Assembly: GCA_002699125.1 (NCBI GenBank) | Contig: PABI01000056.1 | Location: 21,892 to 85,891 of the forward strand | Source: Anaerolineaceae bacterium | Lineage (GTDB): Bacteria; Chloroflexota; Anaerolineae; Promineifilales; Promineifilaceae | Reading direction: 5' to 3' | Length of the DNA stretch: 64,000 nt | Part shown: positions 45,589 to 53,534 of the stretch, one piece after another | How the letters are laid out: each line of letters starts with the position of its first letter | Position numbering within the stretch: the first letter of the stretch is position 1 | Position numbers and translations under genes: made by a program | The notes under the pieces: model-generated | Database searches by the model: none | The model's input: the letters and a program-made list of their open reading frames with translations, nothing else | Told to the model about the DNA's origin: nothing

Positions 45589-46296
45589 TTACACATCCAC
45601 CACCAGACGATACCCAACACCTGGTTCCGTGAGAATATATTTGGGATTTGTCGGATCCAACTCTATTTTGTGGCGTAAATTGCTCACATGCACGCGCAGC
45701 AAATGGGTTTCTGTTTGGTAGCCGGCACCACGCACCTCACGCAGCAGCTGCTGGTGCGTGAGTACCCGTCCAGCATATTGCACAAAAACTTTGAGCAAAT
45801 CATATTCAGTTGGGGTCAGCTGAATTTCTTCTCCCCGGCAGGTAACCACGCGCGCAGCCAAATCGACGCACAATTCCCCCGAGCGAAAAATTGGTTCAGG
45901 CTCATCCTTGCGCGTATGGCGCATGGCCACACGCAAGCGGGCCGTCAACTCTCCCACGCTAAACGGCTTGGTTAAATAATCATCGGCTCCGGCATCCAAA
46001 GCCTCAATTTTGTCGCTGTCCTGATTTTGTACCGAGAGAATGATGATGGGGGTATCGGTCCATTCACGAATGCGGCGTGTCACTTCGATGCCGTTTATGC
46101 CGGGCAGTCCCAAATCTAAAATAATAAGGTCTGGCTGTACATTCACAGCCTGAATCAGCCCATCTTCCCCGTTACTGGCTTCATAAATAGCATAACCATG
46201 CGCGTCCAGTGAGGTGCGCAAAAAGCGGCGAATACCGTTTTCATCATCGATAACCAAGACCTTGGTTTTTTCTTGCATCCCGCCATTATAGCTCAA
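45589..46296 (-). CDS. kdpE: KdpE response regulator (OmpR family)
   Basis: Protein of 235 aa. The receiver domain has VLVIDDE, the phospho-acceptor LIILDLGLPGINGIEVTR with Asp near 59, and LTKPFSVGEL. The C-terminal winged helix (residues 140-235) reads ELCVDLAARVVTCRGEEIQLTPTEYDLL in two pieces, followed by HVSNLRHKIE. It is the natural partner of KdpD but lies on the opposite strand, tail to tail. Its ATG overlaps the stop of the small membrane gene upstream by four bases, so the two share a promoter near the direct repeats at 46622-46673. Confidence 0.93.
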   Translation of the reverse strand: MSYNGGMQEKTKVLVIDDENGIRRFLRTSLDAHGYAIYEASNGEDGLIQAVNVQPDLIILDLGLPGINGIEVTRRIREWTDTPIIILSVQNQDSDKIEALDAGADDYLTKPFSVGELTARLRVAMRHTRKDEPEPIFRSGELCVDLAARVVTCRGEEIQLTPTEYDLLKVFVQYAGRVLTHQQLLREVRGAGYQTETHLLRVHVSNLRHKIELDPTNPKYILTEPGVGYRLVVDV

Positions 46297-46526
46297 TAGC
46301 CGCGCCAGCCTGAAGCTTCATCATCTTGCCACCATTCTTCGCCGCTGGCGCGCAAATTTGCCTGATACCAAAGCCACATAGCGGCAAAAATTACCCCCAA
46401 GATCAGAAGAAAGGCTGTTATAAAAATCGTGGAAAGCCGAAAAATGAGTCCCAACGTTAGTGCGACAGGCATGGCCCCGCCAACCAGAAACAAAAGGAAG
46501 CGACGGGTTCGATTTGACTCTTTCAT
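46293..46526 (-). CDS. Small two-helix membrane protein co-transcribed with kdpE
   Basis: Protein of 77 aa. A basic N-terminus (MKESNRTRRF) is followed by two hydrophobic helices (LLFLVGGAMPVALTLGLIF near 12-30 and ITAFLLILGVIFAAMWLWY near 38-56) and a C-terminal amphipathic tail. I know no such partner of KdpE in other systems. The ATGA overlap with kdpE makes it likely that this protein acts with the Kdp regulators, for instance in sensing, but that is inference. Confidence 0.6.
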   Translation of the reverse strand: MKESNRTRRFLLFLVGGAMPVALTLGLIFRLSTIFITAFLLILGVIFAAMWLWYQANLRASGEEWWQDDEASGWRGY

Positions 46527-46621
46527 GATGTTTATTCCTTATGTGCCCAAAGGATATTCTGATTATTGCAGTTATCAGCCTGCAATTCATCAGAGATGTG
46601 ATCATTGTAGCATTAATTTGG

Positions 46622-46673
46622 TCAAGGAAAGCAAAAGATCTCTTTAAATAATGTCAAGAAACCATTAAGACAT
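46622..46673 (+). promoter_or_regulatory. Direct-repeat pair, candidate KdpE box 2
   Basis: TCAAGGAAAGCAAAAGATC (46622-46640) and TCAAGAAACCATTAAGACAT (46654-46673) share the motif and the exact 32-bp offset of the pair at 42739-42790. It lies upstream of the small-membrane-protein/kdpE operon and also upstream of yifB. Confidence 0.58.
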
Positions 46674-46732
46674 CTGTCTAGAGCGATGCGTCTGGGTCTG
46701 AATCGCGCGCATGGGTAACTATTGCTATAATT

Positions 46733-46741
46733 TGAGCATTC
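46733..46741 (+). promoter_or_regulatory. Extended -10 of yifB
   Basis: TGCTATAAT at 46733-46741 is an extended -10. The start codon at 46778 follows an AAGGATG ribosome site. No clear -35 is needed for this promoter class. Confidence 0.6.
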
Positions 46742-46777
46742 GCGTTTTGCATTATTCATCAAAGACAAGGATGTACC

Positions 46778-48307
46778 ATGCTGGCAAAAGTGTTTAGTTG
46801 TGCCATTGTTGGATTGGAAGCCGAAATTGTCGAAGTGGAAGTTGACATAATTCGCGGGCAGCCAGCATTTAACCTGGTTGGTTTGCCGGATGCGGCCGTT
46901 CGCGAGAGTCGAGATCGCGTTCACAGCGCCATCAAAAACAGCGGCTTCACCTTCCCGGCCGGTAAGCGGATCACCGTCAACCTGGCCCCAGCCGACTTGC
47001 GCAAAGAAGGTCCAGCATATGATTTACCAATTGCGGTAGGTATTTTGGCCGCGTCGCAGCAAATTTGGGCCGAAAAGCTGACAGACGCGTTCTTTTTGGG
47101 CGAGCTTTCCTTAGACGGTACGGCACGCCATACCAAAGGCATTCTGCCCATGACTGCCCTGGCTCGTGAGCGAGGCTTCAGTCGCGTCTTTGTTCCCGCC
47201 GATGATGCCGGCGAAGCGGCTCTGCTGCCAGATGTGGAGGTGTTTGCCGTGCGCAACCTGGTTGAACTGGTAGGACATCTTACCGGATTGAAACCGCTCA
47301 CCCCGCATACCGTCGATTTAGAAGAACAATTCCGCCAGGATCCAACCTATGCGGCCGATTTCCAAGATATTATGGGGCAGGAGCATGTCAAACGGGCGAT
47401 GGAGATTTCTGCAGCTGGGTCGCATAATCTTCTTATGTCAGGGCCGCCTGGAGCCGGTAAAACCCTTTTGGCGAAGTCGATGCCCAGCATTTTGCCGCGC
47501 ATGTCGGTGGATGAGGCGTTGGAGGTGACCAAGATTTACAGTGTGGCCGGTTTGCTGCCGCCGGATACGCCGTTGGTTAGGAATCGGCCGTTTCGCGCCC
47601 CACACCACACCATTAGCTATGCCGGGTTGGTGGGCGGTGGCGCCTGGCCCCGTCCCGGTGAAATCAGCCTTTCGCATAGGGGTGTACTTTTTTTGGACGA
47701 GTTGCCGGAATTTGGTCAAAATCTTATTGAGGTGCTGCGCCAGCCGTTGGAAGGTATCCCTCGTGAGGTCTCCATTTCTCGTGCGTCGGGTACCGTTACT
47801 TATCCGGCTAACTTCATGCTGGTGGCAGCGCAAAATCCTTGCCCCTGCGGCTACTTTGGCGATCCTACCCATGCGTGCAGCTGCAGCAACGCCATGATCA
47901 CAAGGTATCAGAAGCGCATCTCGGGTCCGTTGATGGACCGCATTGACTTACATGTAGAGGTGCCACGCGTAGAATATGAAAAGCTTACCAGCAATCAACG
48001 GGGCGAAACATCAGCCGAAATTCAGGAGCGGGTGGAGTGCGCCCGCAAAATACAGGTGGAGCGCTTTAAGGATCATTCCCTATATGCCAATGCCGATATG
48101 GGGCCAAGTGAGGTGCGTGAGCTTTGCCAGCTAGATGAAACGGGCAACCGACTTATGCGCAGTGCCATGTCCCAAATGAGTCTTAGCGCACGAGCGTTCC
48201 ATCGCATTTTGAAAGTGGCTCGTACCATTGCTGACTTAGCCAACGAGGAAGCCATTCAGCCGGCGCATCTGGCAGAAGCGTTACAATATCGGCCTAAACA
48301 AGTGTGA
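46778..48307 (+). CDS. comM: YifB/ComM-family Mg-chelatase-like AAA+ ATPase
   Basis: Protein of 509 aa. An N-terminal lon-protease-like domain with MLAKVFSCAIVGLEAEIVEV (1-20) is followed by the AAA+ core: GPPGAGKTLLAKSMP near 221, PHHTISYAGLVGGG, LFLDELPEF near 302 and a C-terminal Mg_chelatase_C domain with CNAMITRYQKRISGPLMDRIDL in two parts. In naturally transformable bacteria ComM promotes branch migration of incoming DNA; elsewhere the role is less clear. It is monocistronic, with AAGGATG before the ATG. Confidence 0.93.
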   Translation: MLAKVFSCAIVGLEAEIVEVEVDIIRGQPAFNLVGLPDAAVRESRDRVHSAIKNSGFTFPAGKRITVNLAPADLRKEGPAYDLPIAVGILAASQQIWAEKLTDAFFLGELSLDGTARHTKGILPMTALARERGFSRVFVPADDAGEAALLPDVEVFAVRNLVELVGHLTGLKPLTPHTVDLEEQFRQDPTYAADFQDIMGQEHVKRAMEISAAGSHNLLMSGPPGAGKTLLAKSMPSILPRMSVDEALEVTKIYSVAGLLPPDTPLVRNRPFRAPHHTISYAGLVGGGAWPRPGEISLSHRGVLFLDELPEFGQNLIEVLRQPLEGIPREVSISRASGTVTYPANFMLVAAQNPCPCGYFGDPTHACSCSNAMITRYQKRISGPLMDRIDLHVEVPRVEYEKLTSNQRGETSAEIQERVECARKIQVERFKDHSLYANADMGPSEVRELCQLDETGNRLMRSAMSQMSLSARAFHRILKVARTIADLANEEAIQPAHLAEALQYRPKQV

Positions 48308-48321
48308 GAAAAAAGAGGAGG

Positions 48322-48361
48322 GTGGCGTCACTTGAAGATTTCTTCAATGATGTGACGCCAC
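48322..48361 (+). terminator. Hairpin after yifB
   Basis: GTGGCGTCAC (48322-48331) and GTGACGCCAC (48352-48361) form a perfect 10-bp stem with a second small stem inside (GAAG/CTTC). No T-run follows, so it may be a rho-dependent or processing signal. Confidence 0.5.
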
Positions 48362-48471
48362 AATTTAAGGGGGGAAGAAGTAAAATAGGAAGAGTAATTA
48401 AAAAGTAGTACTGTATCCTTACGGCCCCTATTAAGGTAAGGGAGATTGAAGGTTTTTTAAACACTAAACAG

Positions 48472-48705
48472 CTAGGCTAGCCTAACCTTGCGTTGATATT
48501 CATGCCAGGCCAAATTAAAAGCCTCAATAACGGCTGGTGATGCATTCTTATCTACCAACCATGTGGCCCAAATCATGTGGCCATTGGCTTTTTTGCGGGT
48601 CGCTTTTGGCTCGTCGAATTGACTCATCGTATGGGCAAAATCACCGACGACATCTTTTCGCTCTGTTTGTGTTTTTAGCCATTGGTAGAAGGAGAAGGAT
48701 TCCAT
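48472..48705 (-). CDS. YozE-like (SAM-like fold) small protein
   Basis: Protein of 77 aa from ATG 48705, chosen because the homologous part begins with SFYQWLKTQTERKDVVGDFA at residue 4. The length and the pattern of Phe, Trp and Asp residues fit the YozE_SAM_like domain of B. subtilis. The function of the family is unknown. An upstream ATG at 48723 would add six residues. It stands alone between two plus-strand genes. Confidence 0.72.
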   Translation of the reverse strand: MESFSFYQWLKTQTERKDVVGDFAHTMSQFDEPKATRKKANGHMIWATWLVDKNASPAVIEAFNLAWHEYQRKVRLA

Positions 48706-49056
48706 AGCAGCAATTAACCTCACTTGTGTGATTCATGGCGCCACATGGCATGGCGCACGACCGATTACAATGGCTCCCTGGGGTGTCTGCACATTTTGTC
48801 CAGAACTAATGACATAATATCATTCTACACTTAAGATTGTAATTAAGAACCGGTGAAATGGGCATAGGAGGTCATGGTACTTTTGGGCCATTTTATTAAG
48901 CTAAACTGTATTTTTTGGGTTTAATGGGGTGAGGTAGCCGGAAGTAAGGGATTGTGCTTGCGAATAAGATTACACTGGTATACGCTTGTCACTGCTCTTG
49001 CAATTGGTAGTGAGACAAAAAATAATATTATTCTTGGCAAAAAAAATAAGAGATCA
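48706..49056. promoter_or_regulatory. Intergenic region upstream of the TPR gene
   Basis: These 351 bp contain no supported gene. A possible promoter for the gene at 49057 is TTGCAA (48999-49004) with AATAAT 17 bp downstream (49022-49027). An AT-rich patch with GACATAATATCATTC near 48810 is palindromic over ATAATATCAT only. Nothing else is apparent. Confidence 0.45.
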
Positions 49057-50160
49057 ATGGCAAAAGACCAGGCAAAATACGAAAAGGCAATGAAGGTGGG
49101 TTTGGCCTATAACAAGGCCAAACGGTGGAAAGATGCATTTACTGCTTTCCGCATAGCAATTGGCGAGTTTCCGCATGATGCGGCGGCTTATGCTGGTCTA
49201 GGTGAGGCTTGTCTGGGGCTGAAGCAGTTAGACAGAGCGCTGGATTGTTTTAAGCTGGCGGCACGGTATTCCAAAGGGGATATGCGTTATTTGCGCAGCG
49301 TGGCCGATATTCAGGAGCGGCAGGGACAGCTGGCAGAGGCGGCCCGAACCTACCTGGCAATTGGCGAGATTTTGCTGAAGCAGCGCAAGCTGGAAGAGTC
49401 GATTGGCAATTGGGAGCGGTCTATTCGTTTGGATTCCAGCTTGTTGGGATCGCATAAACGGCTGGCGATGGTATTTCAACGGCTCGGCCGTACGCGGGAC
49501 GCTGTGCGCGAATATCTGGCCATTGCCCGTATTTTGCAGATGCGGGGGGAGAATAAGAAGGCGCTGCAAATGTGCCAGGCGGCATTGCGATTGGATCCGG
49601 GGAATGATGATGTGTTAACGGCCGTTGAACTCATTCGTCATGGTGAGTCGGCGTTTGAGGAACCTGAGGTTGTTGTGGAAGAACCCGAAGCAGCGACCGG
49701 CTTGTCGGCTGAGGAACAGGCCGAAGCGGATAGCCTGACAGAGACGGTGCGCCAGATGGCCGCTATTTTTGAAGCCGAACGCAGCGAGCAGGTTGTGGCG
49801 GAACGGGAAGAAGTAACGGATCCTATTGAGAAAGCAAAGCGACTGGCGCAAGAAGAACTGGCGGCAGAGCTGTTCCGTGATGAAGATGAGACCAATGAAG
49901 GGGCAAATGGCCTGAGTAAGCTGGAACGGGATGCCTTGTTGGGCCAGGCGATGGATTTTGAGACACGAGGCCACATTGACGATGCCATTGGCTGTTATCA
50001 GCGGGCGATAAAGGGTGGGTTGAAGCTGCCTGCTGCCTATTTTTTGCTTGGCTTGCTATATGCGAACAGACAGCAGCGGTCTGAAGCAGAAAAAATGTTA
50101 TCTATGGCGGCGCAAAATCCATCATATCAACAAGCCAGTCAGCTGGCTTTAAATAATTAG
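49057..50160 (+). CDS. TPR-repeat protein
   Basis: Protein of 367 aa. At least four tetratricopeptide repeats occupy residues 1-190 (KVGLAYNKAKRWKDAFTAF, YAGLGEACLGLKQLDRALDC, EAARTYLAIGEILLKQRKLE, SHKRLAMVFQRLGRTRDAV). A long acidic, low-complexity linker follows (EEPEVVVEEPEAATG), then one more TPR pair at the C-terminus. ATG 49057 is chosen because the upstream frame is not homologous. It is a scaffold protein with unknown partners; a short gene of the DUF3253 family follows 38 bp later. Confidence 0.85.
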   Translation: MAKDQAKYEKAMKVGLAYNKAKRWKDAFTAFRIAIGEFPHDAAAYAGLGEACLGLKQLDRALDCFKLAARYSKGDMRYLRSVADIQERQGQLAEAARTYLAIGEILLKQRKLEESIGNWERSIRLDSSLLGSHKRLAMVFQRLGRTRDAVREYLAIARILQMRGENKKALQMCQAALRLDPGNDDVLTAVELIRHGESAFEEPEVVVEEPEAATGLSAEEQAEADSLTETVRQMAAIFEAERSEQVVAEREEVTDPIEKAKRLAQEELAAELFRDEDETNEGANGLSKLERDALLGQAMDFETRGHIDDAIGCYQRAIKGGLKLPAAYFLLGLLYANRQQRSEAEKMLSMAAQNPSYQQASQLALNN

Positions 50161-50198
50161 AAGATTTCCCCCCATTTTGCAGAATTGAGAAAATTACT

Positions 50199-50513
50199 AT
50201 GCCAAAACCAAGAAAAATCCGCATCAGTGATGAGGCGGTATTTGAGACGATACTTCAACTTTGCGCGGCATCGTGGCCGGATGAAACGGTGCGGCCTGAG
50301 GATATTGCGATGACGCTGTACGAGCCGGAGTGGCAGGCGTTGACCAAGCGCATCCGACTGGCGGTAAAACAGCTGGCGGAAGCCGGGCACGTGCAAATTT
50401 TGCGCAAGGGGAAACCGGTTTCCCCAGATGACTTTAAGGGTGTCTATCGCGTGCAATTGTCAGATTCTTTTTGGCATGACACGTCTGATGAACTGATTAC
50501 ACCAGCTGAATGA
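50199..50513 (+). CDS. DUF3253-family protein
   Basis: Protein of 104 aa with a winged-helix-like pattern: a helical start (VFETILQLCAASWP), the segment VRPEDIAMTLYEPEWQALTK that matches the DUF3253 signature, and RIRLAVKQLAEAGHVQILRKGKPVSP, a plausible recognition helix and wing. The family's function is unknown. It may be co-transcribed with the TPR gene. Its last 17 bp overlap the converging DUF89 gene. Confidence 0.75.
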   Translation: MPKPRKIRISDEAVFETILQLCAASWPDETVRPEDIAMTLYEPEWQALTKRIRLAVKQLAEAGHVQILRKGKPVSPDDFKGVYRVQLSDSFWHDTSDELITPAE

Positions 50514-51693
50514 TGCCCCAACGGCCGTTCACCAACCAATCTTCCTCCAACCGACCCAACTGCTTTAATTGGTCCAATTGATTCTTGGCCATCCCCACTA
50601 ACACCTCAGACTTGCAGGTGCGCAAGAAGAGGATGGGGGTAGGCAAATAGCTGACAATGTTACGAATGGGCGTGGTGTGCGGCCAGGGTGCGTCGCCCAA
50701 GGCCCGGCGGTAGTTGGCGTCTCCTTTGCTGATAATCAAATCACTGTTCCCCAGCTCCTGGTGCAGCTCGGGCGGGAGATGCCAGAGCGGATGGGGTGAA
50801 GTCCAGAAGGAATGATTAAGCAGGCGTAAACGGCCGTTCACCAAATAACTCGTCAACCGTTCTCCTGCTTCTTGCATAGCTGGCTCATCTGTCTGGCGCA
50901 AATAGGCAATGGTGGCCTCAACATCTAAAACGGTAGCGTCGGAGACGAAGGTGGGATGCAGCTTGACGTGGAACTGAACGGCCGCTACCTGGTTAACTGA
51001 CAGCAAATAATCGGCCAGGCACAAATCGCCGATGAGCTCGATCCCCACGTTGTCGAGGATGAACTCGATTTGGTTGACCGGTTTCTCTAGCAGGTGGGTA
51101 ACGGCCGTTGCATCATCCACCAGCAAATGGGCCAACTGCTCCGCTGATTTAGCGTGGTTAGGCTTGCTGGTATCGTCGGCAGCCCACATGCTCATGTCGG
51201 CCTGGTTGCCCCACAAAGCGGCCAGCAGCAGTTGATGAAAATTGGCCGCCTGCCATCCCTCAGCAATCATTTCATTAAGTTGCTCCATGAGTGCACGGAT
51301 TTGCTCCACGGCGGATGTTAAGCTTTGCTGCTTTTGCCGGGCAAACGGATCGATGCCGCTGCGAAAATGATCGACGGCGGCCATGATGCGGCGATAGATG
51401 TAAGTTTCGTTGAAAAACCAGGGAGCCTCCATGTACGTTTGGCCCAGGTGCGGGGTGATGGCTGCCTGCCAGTCGGCCAAATCTGGGGCAAGGTGGTTGG
51501 GCAACGGCCGTATTTCTCCGTGAGGAATTTCGTTTAGGAGGGTGGTGATGTGGGTGACGGCCGTTTCCGGCAACTCGTTTTCTTCCAAGACGCGCTGCAC
51601 GATGTCGGGCAGCCGCCGGTTCATGGTGTCTCGGGTAAATTCCGTATCTTGGCCCCGCAGCGGTTGGGGCACGGGCAGTTTAGGTGCATTCAT
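50497..51693 (-). CDS. DUF89/ARMT1-like damage-control phosphatase family protein
   Basis: Protein of 398 aa from ATG 51693; the longer frame to 51840 is not homologous. Segments EAPWFFNETYIYRRIMAAV, FILDNVGIELIGDLCLADYLL and LIISKGDANYRRALGD are the hallmarks of the DUF89 metal-dependent phosphatases (human ARMT1 relatives), which hydrolyse damaged sugar phosphates; the conserved Asp and Asn ligands are present. The substrate is unknown. It starts 7 bp after the O-methyltransferase and may be part of one minus-strand operon with it. Confidence 0.87.
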   Translation of the reverse strand: MNAPKLPVPQPLRGQDTEFTRDTMNRRLPDIVQRVLEENELPETAVTHITTLLNEIPHGEIRPLPNHLAPDLADWQAAITPHLGQTYMEAPWFFNETYIYRRIMAAVDHFRSGIDPFARQKQQSLTSAVEQIRALMEQLNEMIAEGWQAANFHQLLLAALWGNQADMSMWAADDTSKPNHAKSAEQLAHLLVDDATAVTHLLEKPVNQIEFILDNVGIELIGDLCLADYLLSVNQVAAVQFHVKLHPTFVSDATVLDVEATIAYLRQTDEPAMQEAGERLTSYLVNGRLRLLNHSFWTSPHPLWHLPPELHQELGNSDLIISKGDANYRRALGDAPWPHTTPIRNIVSYLPTPILFLRTCKSEVLVGMAKNQLDQLKQLGRLEEDWLVNGRWGIIQLV

Positions 51694-51700
51694 CGTTGAT

Positions 51701-52342
51701 TTAACCAACTTTGTAAGCCACCAGCAAGCCATCGCGGATGGGCAGCAGAGAGCTAATCCAGTTGGGATTGGTGGTGAGCATCTCAGTTGTCTGGCGAATG
51801 GCTTGGGTAGCCTCGCTTTGTTCCGTCTCGTCCCAGACACGGCCGCTCCACACCATATTGTCGATGATCAGCACGCCGCCGGGGCGCAATTTCTTTTCGA
51901 TCACGCTTACCGATTCGGGGTAAGCCAGTTTCTCGATGTCATTGAAGATGAGGTCAAAGGGGCCGTCGGTTTCCCGCAGCGTCTGGACTGCTTCGTTGAC
52001 GTGATACCTGATAAGATCGCCGTAGCCCAGCGCTTGCAAATGATTTCGTGCCTTTTGCGATAGGTCATCGTCCCAGACAACATGGTGCACTTCACCGCCG
52101 CCATTTTCGCGCACGGCGCGGGCAAACCAGGCGGTAGAGTAGCCGTAGCCGGAGCCCAGCTCAAAAACGCGCTGGGCTTTGATCATCCGGGCAATTTGGT
52201 AACATGCTTGCCCGGAAGCCGGCCCGATGATGGGGAAACCGTGTTTGTCGGCGTACGCCTCCATTTTTTGTAGCTTAGACGGCCGTTTCGGCACCAGTTT
52301 GTCCAGATAGCTTTCCAAATTATCTTTGTAGGTGTCTGGCAT
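51701..52342 (-). CDS. O-methyltransferase (class I, COMT-like)
   Basis: Protein of 213 aa. VFELGSGYGYSTAWFARAV near 60 is the SAM-binding motif I and FDLIFNDIEKLAYPESV near 130 holds the metal-binding Asp of the COMT/CCoAOMT type. The first 40 residues form the usual helical cap. Its stop is 7 bp upstream of the DUF89 start and its ATG overlaps the VOC gene by one base, so four genes (52710 to 50497) are one operon. Substrate is unknown, possibly a catechol or phenol. Confidence 0.85.
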   Translation of the reverse strand: MPDTYKDNLESYLDKLVPKRPSKLQKMEAYADKHGFPIIGPASGQACYQIARMIKAQRVFELGSGYGYSTAWFARAVRENGGGEVHHVVWDDDLSQKARNHLQALGYGDLIRYHVNEAVQTLRETDGPFDLIFNDIEKLAYPESVSVIEKKLRPGGVLIIDNMVWSGRVWDETEQSEATQAIRQTTEMLTTNPNWISSLLPIRDGLLVAYKVG

Positions 52343-52713
52343 TAAAATGTGTCTCCTTCCTGCATAAATTCCAGCCGGTTGCCAAAGGGATCCTTAACAT
52401 AAAATCGACGCACGGCAACCCCAGAATCGTCATCGATGATAGTAACACCTGCCGCTTGCAGATGGTCCCGCGCCGCGTCTAAATCGGCCACGCGCAGGCC
52501 GGGATGGGCTTTGCTGGCGGGCACAAAGTCTGCCTGGACGCCCAGGTGCAGTTCCAGGCCATCCCCAACAAACCAGCAGCCGCCCTTTGCCTGAAGCTGG
52601 GCGGGTTTCTCTATTTTGCGGAGGTTGAGGATACGGCCGTAAAATTCCCGCGCCTTTGCTTCACCCCCCGGTGGCATCGCCAACTGCACGTGATCCAATC
52701 GCGTAATTTTCAT
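52342..52713 (-). CDS. VOC-family (glyoxalase-like) protein
   Basis: Protein of 123 aa with the paired beta-alpha-beta modules of the vicinal oxygen chelate fold: ITRLDHVQLAMPPGGE at the start, AREFYGRILNLRKIEKP, and GVAVRRFYVKDPFGNRLEFMQEGD at the end. The His and Glu metal ligands are kept. Family members include glyoxalase I, dioxygenases and resistance proteins, so no specific reaction can be given. It overlaps the genes on both sides by a few bases within a four-gene operon. Confidence 0.85.
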   Translation of the reverse strand: MKITRLDHVQLAMPPGGEAKAREFYGRILNLRKIEKPAQLQAKGGCWFVGDGLELHLGVQADFVPASKAHPGLRVADLDAARDHLQAAGVTIIDDDSGVAVRRFYVKDPFGNRLEFMQEGDTF

Positions 52714-53240
52714 TGTCGGAGCTGTTTTTCAGCTACATTCATGCAATACTTGATGAATAAGTTGAATCGGATTATTGTGAGCATGAAATAAAGCGTAAAA
52801 GCAATCAGGAAAAATGCTAAACTGCCTAAAGCCGTCCCTAAAGCAAGTAGCAAACTAAACCCGATTGACGATTGAGCGATGAAGGAAAAAATTCCCAACC
52901 CGATTCCCATAACCACTGACAAAACCGCCGTTTGATAAAAAAGCGTTTTGGGGACACCTAACCAGTAGCTCACAGAGATTTCCGGGAAGTTGTCTGTTAC
53001 CTGCATTGCCCCACGAGCAATGATGTGTAGGAGATTCCAGTTTGTCACAAATCGTTTTGATCTTGGTACTGACCGGGAAGCTCTGCCGTGAAATGAAACA
53101 ACGGAACCGTTTGTCGTCACGGCACGCGCGGCAATATTCTCCAATTTTGCCGCAATAACTTTCGGCAGAATAGCGGCCAGTTCAGGTGAACGATTATTTT
53201 GTCGTGAAACGGCCGCTGAATATTTAAAAATATCCCTCAT
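52710..53240 (-). CDS. Hypothetical two-helix membrane protein
   Basis: Protein of 176 aa. Two hydrophobic segments, about residues 103-121 and 127-160, follow a basic, Arg-rich N-terminal domain of about 100 residues (RRSVPRS-type patches). I do not recognise the family. It overlaps the VOC gene by four bases and is the first gene of that operon, but its function cannot be inferred. Confidence 0.5.
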   Translation of the reverse strand: MRDIFKYSAAVSRQNNRSPELAAILPKVIAAKLENIAARAVTTNGSVVSFHGRASRSVPRSKRFVTNWNLLHIIARGAMQVTDNFPEISVSYWLGVPKTLFYQTAVLSVVMGIGLGIFSFIAQSSIGFSLLLALGTALGSLAFFLIAFTLYFMLTIIRFNLFIKYCMNVAEKQLRQ

Positions 53241-53534
53241 TTTGCGTACACAATTTAGCTGGAGTCAATACCAGCACACAGATAGCAGACGTTTTGTCTA
53301 ACATATCACCCCGAAATTGTCATCCTGAGTAAAACAAAGATTCCCTCTGAACATCATTCGTTCGAACCCCTGTCGTTGAGCAAAATCCATGCTGGGCTGC
53401 GGCCGTAGGGATGCTTCACTGCGTTCAGCATGACAAGTAAAGGTTTCATGCTTAAAAATCTGCGCCAATCCTTCGACAAGCTCAACATGTTGAGCAGCTC
53501 AGGACAAGCCTGCGAAATCTGCGGATAAATGCCC
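53241..53534. repeat. Mosaic of dispersed repeats before the VOC operon
   Basis: No gene is visible. GATGCTTCACTGCGTTCAGC near 53412, CCTTCGACAAGCTCA with an inserted perfect palindrome GCTCAACATGTTGAGC (53480-53495), and ACAAGCCTGCGAAATCTGCG (53504-53523, second copy of a block at 2916) are all dispersed repeat families. Confidence 0.65.

Noticed and set aside
46778..48307. Magnesium chelatase subunit ChlI
   Set aside because: The AAA+ core is similar, but the N-terminal domain MLAKVFSCAIVGL and the length of 509 aa are those of YifB/ComM.
48322..48361. Intrinsic terminator of yifB
   Set aside because: The stem is strong but no T-run follows, so I keep it only as a hairpin of uncertain role.
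51542..52063. 173-aa open frame opposite DUF89 and O-methyltransferase
   Set aside because: It is an antisense shadow spanning two real genes.
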